In this document: one piece after another, positions 56,915 to 64,000 of the stretch
Layout of the letters: each line of letters begins with the position of its first letter
Position numbering within the stretch: the stretch's first letter is position 1
From: Halopseudomonas xiamenensis
GTDB taxonomy: Bacteria; Pseudomonadota; Gammaproteobacteria; Pseudomonadales; Pseudomonadaceae
DNA: 64,000 bases
Direction: 5' to 3'
Assembly (NCBI RefSeq): GCF_014219065.1
Contig: NZ_JACLGO010000005.1
Coordinates: 1 to 64,000, forward strand
The notes under the pieces: generated by a model
Told to the model about the DNA's origin: nothing
The model's database searches: none
Seen by the model: only the letters and a program-made list of their open reading frames with translations
Translations under genes and position numbers: made by a program

Positions 56915-57589
56915 TCAGCCGACCTTCGGTGTCGCCACCTTGTCACGCAGATACACCGGCTGGGCATCGGCGGCATCCAGCAGCTGCCCTGCCCGCCAGG
57001 CCGGCAGCGCCAGGCTGAGCAGATCGGTGGCATCGGGCAGCATCTGCGGCCAACTGGCAGATACCGACACCGCCAGGCGCTCGGCATACTGCCAGCCGGT
57101 ACCGGCGCCGGCCGGTGCGGTGAGCGGCGCTGCCAGGCTGACTTGCTCCGGCGCGCTGACCGACTCCTCTCCGGCCAGCGTCATGACCCCGTCCTGCAGG
57201 TGATAGCAGCCCCAGTACACCTCGTCCATCCGTGCGTCGATCGCCGCGCAGACCTGCTCGGCACCCTGTTCACGCCAGGCACGCTGGGCCAGGGCCGCGA
57301 GGTTGGACACGGCGATCACCGGGATATCGGTGGCGAAGGCCAGCCCCTGCACCATGCCGGTGGCGATCCGCACCCCGGTAAAGGCCCCCGGCCCCCGACC
57401 GAATACCAGCGCATCGACCTGCGCCAGGCTGATGCCGGCCTCGCCCAGCAGCTCCTCGATCATCGGCAGCAGGCGCTGGGCATGCAGGCGCGGAATCACT
57501 TCGGCGCGGTGGTAGAGGTGTCCCTCATGCAGCAGTGCGGCGGAACAGGCTTCGGTAGCGGTATCCAGGGCGAGCAGGGTAGCGGTCAT
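56915..57589 (-). CDS. tsaB: tRNA threonylcarbamoyladenosine biosynthesis protein TsaB
   Basis: TsaB partners TsaD in making t6A37 of ANN-decoding tRNAs. The 224-residue protein shows LLALDTATEACSAALL at the N-terminus and FGRGPGAFTGVRIATGMVQGLAFA near residue 63, the ASKHA-fold signatures. Length is typical. TcdA at 37503-38279 acts on the product of this pathway. Confidence 0.95.
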   Translation of the reverse strand: MTATLLALDTATEACSAALLHEGHLYHRAEVIPRLHAQRLLPMIEELLGEAGISLAQVDALVFGRGPGAFTGVRIATGMVQGLAFATDIPVIAVSNLAALAQRAWREQGAEQVCAAIDARMDEVYWGCYHLQDGVMTLAGEESVSAPEQVSLAAPLTAPAGAGTGWQYAERLAVSVSASWPQMLPDATDLLSLALPAWRAGQLLDAADAQPVYLRDKVATPKVG

Positions 57590-57631
57590 GAATCATCACA
57601 GAAGGTGGCAAAACGTGATTGTAACAAACGA

Positions 57632-57664
57632 CAAGGCCCGTGCGACGGTATCGCACGGGCCTTG
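57632..57664 (-). terminator. Terminator after adk
   Basis: A perfect 14-base stem CAAGGCCCGTGCGA (57632-57645) pairs with 57651-57664 around CGGTA, between the adk stop and the tsaB start. The minus strand continues with TCGTTTGTTAC, a moderate T-rich tail. Confidence 0.75.
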
Positions 57665-57682
57665 ACTGCACAGCTCGAAAGA

Positions 57683-58345
<663 letters not shown>

Positions 58346-58448
58346 CTAACGGAAATCGGGCCGCCGGCGACTTGAGCCGCCGACTGACGTGCCCCAGCGG
58401 ATGGCTGAAGCAGAAAATCCTGCAGTGCGCAAAGCGAAAAAGGCGTTC

Positions 58449-58477
58449 AACATACACTCACAGTTGGCTGTGCACAA
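58449..58477 (-). promoter_or_regulatory. Probable adk promoter
   Basis: On the minus strand TTGTGC (58472-58477) and TATGTT (58449-58454) are 17 bases apart, about 120 bases before the adk ATG. The -35 overlaps TGTGCACAA, the same nine-base word seen as a DnaA-box-like site at 38419-38427. Confidence 0.5.
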
Positions 58478-58527
58478 GCCGCTTTTAGCAGTAGGGATTC
58501 GACCCGCCCAGCACCGCGGGCCGCTGC

Positions 58528-61170
58528 TCAGCCAGTGTTGCGCATGCCCGCCGCGATCCCCGCCACGGTCACCAGCAGGGCCCGCTCCAGCTCGGGATCG
58601 AGGCTGCCATCGGGCTGCGCGCGGGTGCGCTGCAGCAACTCCACCTGCAGCAGATGCAGCGGGTCGGTATAGGGGTTGCGTACTGCCACCGACTCGTCAA
58701 GTACCGGGTTCCGTGCCAGCAGCGTGGTATTCTGGCGCAGCTCCAGCACCGTCTCGATGACCTGCTCCAGGGCCTGGCGCAGGCGCTCGCCGAGTGGCCA
58801 CAGGGCCGGCTCGGCGAGGCGCTGCTCATAGAAGCGGGCGATGCCGCCATCTGCCTTGGACAGGACCATTTCCAGCATCTCGATACGGGTCAGGAAGAAC
58901 GGCCACCGCGACATCATGTCGCGGAGCATGTCCGCTTCGCCGGCATCGATCGCCTCGCGCAACGCCTGCCCGGCGCCGAGCCAGGCCGGCAGCATCAGCC
59001 GGGTCTGGGTCCAGGCGAAGATCCAGGGGATGGCACGCAGGCTTTCCACCCCGCCCTGGCTGCGCCGCCTTGCCGGCCGGCTGCCCAGCGGCAGGCGTGC
59101 CAGTTCCTGCTCCGGGGTGGCCTGGCGGAAATACTCGACGAACTGCGGATCGTCACGTACCACCGCGCGATACAGCTGCACCGAGCGCTCGGCCAGCCGC
59201 TGCATCAGCGCGCGCCAGGCCGGCTCGGGTACCGGTGGCGGCAGCAGGCTGGCCTCCAGTACCGCGCTGGCATACAGCTGCAGGCTGTGCACCGCCACCC
59301 CCGGCAGGCCAAACTTGAAGCGGATCATCTCGCCCTGCTCGGTGACCCGCAGCTGGCCGTTCACCGAGCCCGGCGGTTGCGACAGGATGGCCATATGCGC
59401 CGGCGCCCCACCGCGGCCGACAGTGCCACCGCGACCATGGAACAGCCGCAGGCGTACGCCGTGACGGCGGGCCACCTCGACCAGCTGTTCCTGGGCGCAG
59501 TACTGCGCCCAGCCGGCGGTCAGGGCACCGGCGTCCTTGGCCGAATCCGAGTAACCGATCATCACCTCCTGCTCGTCACCGACCAGTTGCCGGTAGCCAT
59601 CCAGCGCCAGCAGCCGGTCGATGACCGGGGCAGCATTGTCCAGATCCTCCAGGGTTTCGAACAGCGGTACCACGCGCATCGGCCATGTGACCCCGGCCTC
59701 CTTGAGCAACAGCTTGACCGCCAGCACATCGGCGGCACTGGCGGCCATGGAGATGACGTAGGAGCCCAACAGTTCCGGTGGCTGGCCAGCCAGCACCCGG
59801 CAACTGTCCAGCACCTCGCGGCAGTCGGCCGAGGGTTGCCAGTCCGGCGCCAGCAGCGGTCGCCGGCTGTGCAGTTCGGCCAGCAGGAACTCGCAGCGCC
59901 GGGCCTCATCCCACTCGGCATAATTGCCCAGCCCCAGGTACTCGGTCAGCTCGCTGAACACCTGGGTGTGGCGGGTGGCGTCCTGGCGGATATCCAGCCG
60001 CGCCAGCCCCAGGCCGAAGGCATTGACCCGGCGCAGGGTATCCAGCAGCGGGCCATCGGCGATCAGTTGCATGCCCTGCTCGCACAGCGAGGCGTGACAG
60101 CATTCAAGTGGCTCACGCAGCTCCTCGACTGTACGTAGCACCAGCGGCGATGGCGCCGGCTCGTCGCGCAATGCCGCTTCGGCCCAGGCGCGGGTGGCCT
60201 GCAGTCGCGTACGCAGTTGCTTGAGCAGGATACGGTAGGGCTCGTCGGCATCACCCACCCGCTCACGCAGCGCCGGGCTGGCTGCCTGCATCGACAGTTG
60301 GTTGATCAACCGGTTGATGTCGTTCAGGTACAGATCGGCGGCCATCCAGCGCCCCAGCAGCAGCACCTCGCGGGTCACCCGGGCGGTGACATTGGGGTTG
60401 CCGTCGCGGTCACCGCCCATCCAGCTGGCCATGCGTACCGGCGCAGCATGCAGTGGCAGGCGCTGATCGCAGCTGCGCTGCAGTTCCCCATCGAGCCTGC
60501 GCAGGAAGTCGGGCAATGCCTGCCACAACGAATGCTCGATGACCGCAAAACCCCATTTCGCCTCATCGATCGGCGTCGGGCGCTGGCGGCGAATCTCGTC
60601 GGTGAACCAGGCCTCACTGATCAGCCGCGCCAGTTCCTCGCGCAGTGCCTGCTGTTCGGTAGCACTCAGGTCATCATGGTCGGCGCGGGCCAGGGCGGCG
60701 GCGATGGCATCGTACTTCTGGATCAAGGTGCGCCGGGTCACCTCGGTGGGATGAGCGGTGAGCACCAGTTCGATATCCAGCTGCGCCACCTGTTGGGCGA
60801 CTTCGGCACCGGAATGCCCGGCGCCGCGCAGGCGTTCGAGCAGTTCGGCAATGCAGCGTTCCTCGAACGGCAACGGCTCGTCGGCACGCCGGCGACGGAT
60901 ACGGTGATGCTGTTCGGCAATGTTGGCCAGGTTGAGGAACTGGTTGAAGGCCCGGCATACCGGCAGCAACTGGTCATCGGGCAATTCCTGCAGCACCTGC
61001 AGCAATGCCTCGTGGCTGTCCTCGTCCTGGCTCCGGCCACGCTTGGCGCCCAGCCGGATGCGCTCGATACGCTGCAGGAATGCCGCGCCCAGATGCGCCT
61101 CGATGGTATTGCCCAGCAACTCACCCAGGTCGTGAACATCCCGGCGCAGCCGTGCATCGATCTGTGTCAT
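58528..61170 (-). CDS. ppc: Phosphoenolpyruvate carboxylase
   Basis: Ppc carboxylates PEP to oxaloacetate, feeding the TCA cycle. The 880-residue protein has the catalytic His in [14 protein letters not shown] near residue 138, the [16 protein letters not shown] loop near residue 575 and the C-terminal MRNTG ending that carries the inhibitor-site Asn. Size matches bacterial PEPC. It is minus strand, upstream of adk, as in Pseudomonas aeruginosa from memory. Confidence 0.97.
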   Translation of the reverse strand: MTQIDARLRRDVHDLGELLGNTIEAHLGAAFLQRIERIRLGAKRGRSQDEDSHEALLQVLQELPDDQLLPVCRAFNQFLNLANIAEQHHRIRRRRADEPLPFEERCIAELLERLRGAGHSGAEVAQQVAQLDIELVLTAHPTEVTRRTLIQKYDAIAAALARADHDDLSATEQQALREELARLISEAWFTDEIRRQRPTPIDEAKWGFAVIEHSLWQALPDFLRRLDGELQRSCDQRLPLHAAPVRMASWMGGDRDGNPNVTARVTREVLLLGRWMAADLYLNDINRLINQLSMQAASPALRERVGDADEPYRILLKQLRTRLQATRAWAEAALRDEPAPSPLVLRTVEELREPLECCHASLCEQGMQLIADGPLLDTLRRVNAFGLGLARLDIRQDATRHTQVFSELTEYLGLGNYAEWDEARRCEFLLAELHSRRPLLAPDWQPSADCREVLDSCRVLAGQPPELLGSYVISMAASAADVLAVKLLLKEAGVTWPMRVVPLFETLEDLDNAAPVIDRLLALDGYRQLVGDEQEVMIGYSDSAKDAGALTAGWAQYCAQEQLVEVARRHGVRLRLFHGRGGTVGRGGAPAHMAILSQPPGSVNGQLRVTEQGEMIRFKFGLPGVAVHSLQLYASAVLEASLLPPPVPEPAWRALMQRLAERSVQLYRAVVRDDPQFVEYFRQATPEQELARLPLGSRPARRRSQGGVESLRAIPWIFAWTQTRLMLPAWLGAGQALREAIDAGEADMLRDMMSRWPFFLTRIEMLEMVLSKADGGIARFYEQRLAEPALWPLGERLRQALEQVIETVLELRQNTTLLARNPVLDESVAVRNPYTDPLHLLQVELLQRTRAQPDGSLDPELERALLVTVAGIAAGMRNTG

Positions 61171-61197
61171 GCAGCCTCCTTATCAGCTCCGTGCTCG

Positions 61198-61307
61198 TGG
61201 ATTGCTTCACCGCTCTGCGGTTCGCAATGACGGATGGGGAACATGGAAACGGCATGAACAAGCCGTTCCCTCCTCGTCATTGCGAGCCCGCAGGGCGTGG
61301 CAATCCA
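61198..61307. repeat. Inverted pair of dispersed CGTCATTGCGAG-type repeats
   Basis: A 35-base unit at 61198-61232 (TGGATTGC ... CGCAATGACG) and a 33-base unit at 61275-61307 (CGTCATTGCGAG ... GGCAATCCA) are imperfect inverted copies; the outer 8 and inner 11-12 bases agree. The 158-base gap between ppc and mazG holds nothing else. Confidence 0.75.
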
Positions 61308-61328
61308 GGGAGCAGGCCCGGCACGACC

Positions 61329-62147
61329 TCACAACCCCTGCCGCTTGGCCTCGTCCCACAATTCATCCAGCCGCTGCAGCTCGGTCCCGGCAAAGGATTC
61401 ACCGGCAGCGGCCAGGGTCCGCTCGATATAGCGCAAGCGCCGTTCGAACTTGTCATTGCCGCCGCGCAGCGCGGTCTCGGCATCCACTTTCAGATGACGT
61501 GCCAGGTTGACCATGGCGAACAGCAGGTCACCTACCTCTTCCTCGATGGCCTGCTGCTGGCGATGACCGATGGCTTCGCGCACCTCATCCAGCTCTTCGG
61601 CGATCTTGTCGATCACCGGCGCCACGCTGGACCAGTCGAACCCCTCACTGGAGGCGCGCTTCTGCAACTTCTGCGCCCGGCTCAGGGCCGGCAGCGCCCG
61701 CGGCACGTCGTCCAACAAGGATAGCTGCTGCGGCACCAATGCGCGCTCGGCCCGCTCCTCGGCCTTGATTTGTTCCCAGCGCTCCTTGATCTGCCGCTCC
61801 TCCAGCTTGAGAGTGCCGGGCGGCGTACGCAGATTGCCATCGGGAAACACATGGGGGTGGCGGCGCACCAGCTTGCGGGTGATGCCGTCGACCACGTCCG
61901 ACCAGTCGAAATACCCGGCTTCGCGTCCCAGCTGCGCGTAGTACACCACCTGGAACAACAGGTCACCGACCTCACCGGCCAGTTGGCCGAAGTCCTGCTC
62001 GGCAATCGCATCGGCCACTTCATAGGCTTCTTCCAGCGTATGCGGCGCGATGCTGGCAAATGACTGCTGCAGATCCCAGGGGCAGCCATGCTCGGGATCA
62101 CGCAGGCGCTCCATCAGGTACAGCAGATCCTCCAACTGGTAGCTCAC
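61329..62147 (-). CDS. mazG: Nucleoside triphosphate pyrophosphohydrolase MazG
   Basis: MazG hydrolyses NTPs to NMPs and pyrophosphate and can lower ppGpp in E. coli. The 272-residue protein has two MazG domains; the first has CPWDLQQSFASIAPHTLEEAYEVADAI near residue 19 with the EExxxxxD metal site, the second a similar HLKVDAETALRGGNDKFERRL near residue 217. It begins with GTG overlapping the relA stop (GTGA), so the two are translationally coupled, as known for relA-mazG in many gammaproteobacteria. Confidence 0.96.
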   Translation of the reverse strand: MSYQLEDLLYLMERLRDPEHGCPWDLQQSFASIAPHTLEEAYEVADAIAEQDFGQLAGEVGDLLFQVVYYAQLGREAGYFDWSDVVDGITRKLVRRHPHVFPDGNLRTPPGTLKLEERQIKERWEQIKAEERAERALVPQQLSLLDDVPRALPALSRAQKLQKRASSEGFDWSSVAPVIDKIAEELDEVREAIGHRQQQAIEEEVGDLLFAMVNLARHLKVDAETALRGGNDKFERRLRYIERTLAAAGESFAGTELQRLDELWDEAKRQGL

Positions 62148-64000
62148 GCCCGGCGCTCCTGGCGGTTGCGCCGCGCCTCGACCACATTGGGCAACTGGCT
62201 GATACGCGCCAGCAACCGACCGAGCAGGTGCAGGTTGGGAATCTCCAAGGTCAGCAGCATGCTGGCGTAGTTGTCATCGCGGTTGGTGCGGGTGCTGGCC
62301 TCCAGCACGTTGATCTTCTCGTTGGCCAGCAATTGCGACACATCGCGCAACAGCCCGGCACGGTCGTAGGCCTTGATATAGATCTCCACCGGATAGGTCT
62401 GCACCGGCTCACCGCCCCAGCTCACCTCGATCAGCCGCTCGGACTCGCGGTCCTGCAACTGCATGGCGGTGGCGCAGTCGGCACGGTGCACGGTAACCCC
62501 GCGGCCGACGGTGATGTAGCCGATGATCGGGTCGCCCGGCACCGGCTGGCAGCAGCCGGCCAGTTGCGTCAGCAGGTTGCCGACGCCCTGGATATGCACG
62601 TCGCCGCGGCGCCCGGGCTTGCTCGGCCGGCGCGGGATCAGTTCCAGCTGTTCGCTGTGGCGGTCCGGCTCGACCAGCTGATGGGCCACGTTGACCACAT
62701 GCGCCATGCGAATGTCACCGGAACCGACCGCGGCGAACAGGTCTTCCTGGCTGCGGATGCCCAGGCGCTCGATCAGCTTGGCATAGTCGGCGCCATTCAG
62801 TGCCATGCGCGTCAGCTCGCGCTCGAGCATGAGTTTGCCGGCCTGCACGTTCTGCTCGCGGTCCTGCTGCTTGAACCAGTGCTGGACCTTGGCCCGCGCC
62901 CGCGAGGTATGCAGGTAGCCGAGGTTGGCGTTCAGCCAGTCACGGCTTGGCCCACCGCTCTTGCCGGTGATGATCTCGACCTGCTCGCCGGTCTTCAGCA
63001 CATAGTTCAGCGGCACGATACGACCGTTGACCTTGGCCCCGCGGCAGTGATGACCAACCTCGGTATGGATGCGATAGGCGAAGTCCAGCGGGGTGGCGCC
63101 CTTGGGCACATCCAGCACGTGGCCGTCAGGGGTGAACAGGTAGATGCGATCCGGCTCGAAGTCCACCCGCAACTGGTCGGCCAGGCCGCCGATATCGCCC
63201 ATTTCCTCGTGCCACTCCAGAACCTGCCGCAGCCAGGCGATCTTGTCCTCGTAGGCGGTGGAGTTGCTGTCGACGTCGGTGCCCTTGTAGCGCCAGTGCG
63301 CGCACACACCCAGCTCGGCTTCCTCGTGCATGGCGTAGGTGCGGATCTGCACCTCCAGCGCCTTGCCTTCCGGGCCGATCACCGCGGTATGCAGGGAACG
63401 GTAGCCGTTCTCCTTGGGATTGGCGATATAGTCGTCGAACTCGTTGGGTATGTGCCGCCACAGGCTGTGCACTATGCCCAGCGCGGTATAGCAATCACGC
63501 ACCTGCGGCACCAATACCCGCACCGCCCGCACGTCATAGACCTGGTTGAAGTCGATGCCCTTGTTCTGCATCTTGCGCCAGATCGAGTAGATATGCTTGA
63601 CCCGCCCGGAGACGTCGCCGTCGATCGCCGCCTGCTCCAGCTCGTGGCGCAGTTGCGCCATGACCGCCTCGATGTACTCCTGGCGGTCCAGCCGGCGCTC
63701 ATCCAGCAGCTTGGCGATCTGCTTGTACTTGTGCGGTTCAAGATAGCGGAAGGACAGGTCCTCCAGCTCCCACTTGATATGGCCGATACCCAGGCGATGC
63801 GCCAGCGGCGCGTAGATGTCGAACACCTCGCGGGCGACCCGGTAGCGCTTCTCCTCTGGGGCATCCTTGACCGCACGGATGGCACAGGTACGCTCGGCCA
63901 GCTTGATCAGCGCCACACGCACGTCGTCGACCATGGTGACCAGCATCTTGCGCAGGTTTTCCACCTGGGACTGAGTATTGAAGGCGTTGGCCTTGACCGG
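62144..64000 (-). CDS. relA: GTP pyrophosphokinase RelA (5' end outside the window)
   Basis: RelA makes (p)ppGpp on stalled ribosomes. The visible 618 codons run from the end of the pseudo-hydrolase domain (LIKLAERTCAIRAVKDAPEEK) through the synthetase domain (ENGYRSLHTAVIGPEG and EVQIRTYAMHEEAELGVCAHW), the TGS domain (IYLFTPDGHVLDVPKGATPLDFAY), the helical and zinc-finger region (QLAGCCQPVPGDPIIGYI) and a C-terminal ACT/RRM domain ending ARRNRQERRA. The frame is open through the window edge, so the N-terminal start is not seen. AERTCAIR in place of the SpoT-type ADRLHNMR favours RelA over SpoT, as does the coupling to mazG. Confidence 0.95.
   Translation of the reverse strand, partial: PVKANAFNTQSQVENLRKMLVTMVDDVRVALIKLAERTCAIRAVKDAPEEKRYRVAREVFDIYAPLAHRLGIGHIKWELEDLSFRYLEPHKYKQIAKLLDERRLDRQEYIEAVMAQLRHELEQAAIDGDVSGRVKHIYSIWRKMQNKGIDFNQVYDVRAVRVLVPQVRDCYTALGIVHSLWRHIPNEFDDYIANPKENGYRSLHTAVIGPEGKALEVQIRTYAMHEEAELGVCAHWRYKGTDVDSNSTAYEDKIAWLRQVLEWHEEMGDIGGLADQLRVDFEPDRIYLFTPDGHVLDVPKGATPLDFAYRIHTEVGHHCRGAKVNGRIVPLNYVLKTGEQVEIITGKSGGPSRDWLNANLGYLHTSRARAKVQHWFKQQDREQNVQAGKLMLERELTRMALNGADYAKLIERLGIRSQEDLFAAVGSGDIRMAHVVNVAHQLVEPDRHSEQLELIPRRPSKPGRRGDVHIQGVGNLLTQLAGCCQPVPGDPIIGYITVGRGVTVHRADCATAMQLQDRESERLIEVSWGGEPVQTYPVEIYIKAYDRAGLLRDVSQLLANEKINVLEASTRTNRDDNYASMLLTLEIPNLHLLGRLLARISQLPNVVEARRNRQERRA

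Overview
The window comes from a GC-rich gammaproteobacterium of the Pseudomonas group (Pseudomonas sensu lato). Three things support this: almost every protein reads as a close pseudomonad homologue, the 344-residue DapD and the dapC-yffB-dapD arrangement are the pseudomonad forms, and the order ispD-ftsB-eno-kdsA-pyrG-tilS-accA-dnaE / rnhB-lpxB-lpxA-fabZ-lpxD-skp-bamA-rseP-dxr-cdsA-uppS-frr-pyrH-tsf-rpsB / map-glnD-dapC matches, from memory, the conserved Pseudomonas chromosomal backbone. The genus cannot be fixed more tightly without a search. I saw no prophage, transposase, CRISPR array, tRNA or rRNA gene.

Layout. (1) 115-5349, minus strand: a complete imuA-imuB-dnaE2 translesion mutagenesis cassette behind a textbook LexA box. 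(2) 5385-31022, minus strand: a long run of essential genes for isoprenoids (ispD, dxr, uppS), division (ftsB), glycolysis (eno), Kdo and lipid A (kdsA, lpxA, lpxB, lpxD), nucleotides (pyrG, pyrH), fatty acids and phospholipids (accA, fabZ, cdsA), replication (dnaE, rnhB), outer-membrane assembly and envelope stress (skp, bamA, rseP) and translation (tilS, frr, tsf, rpsB). Many neighbours overlap by 1-8 bases, and hairpins mark the tsf/pyrH and rpsB/tsf junctions. (3) 31322-43829, mostly plus strand: map, glnD, then the lysine/diaminopimelate genes dapC, dapD and dapE, with rRNA and tRNA modification enzymes (rlmF, rlmA, tcdA), two DUF4398/OmpA-type lipoproteins and trxC. (4) 43843-51946, minus strand: a cold-shock protein gene with a TTG-coupled downstream ORF, then a GldA/GldF/GldG-like ABC export system with a DUF4340 protein. 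Further upstream are an M48 membrane metalloprotease and a DUF898 membrane protein. A 275-bp element bounded by near-perfect 49-bp inverted repeats sits in the gap between protease and transporter. (5) 52173-64000: plsB (plus), then on the minus strand rsmJ, a DUF72 gene, a small unknown ORF, tsaB, adk, ppc, mazG and relA, the last cut by the window edge.

This is largely core genome. The parts that deserve a second look are non-coding or poorly characterised: the inverted-repeat element at 49291-49565, the DUF898 protein whose N-terminus resembles the ribosomal L7/L12 C-terminal domain, the ABC/DUF4340 export operon of unknown substrate, the paired DnaA-box-like sites between tcdA and rlmF, the cold-shock gene with its coupled small ORF, and three families of dispersed palindromic repeats. 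I found no convincing new multi-gene system; the nearest candidate is the DUF898-M48-ABC-DUF4340 envelope block.
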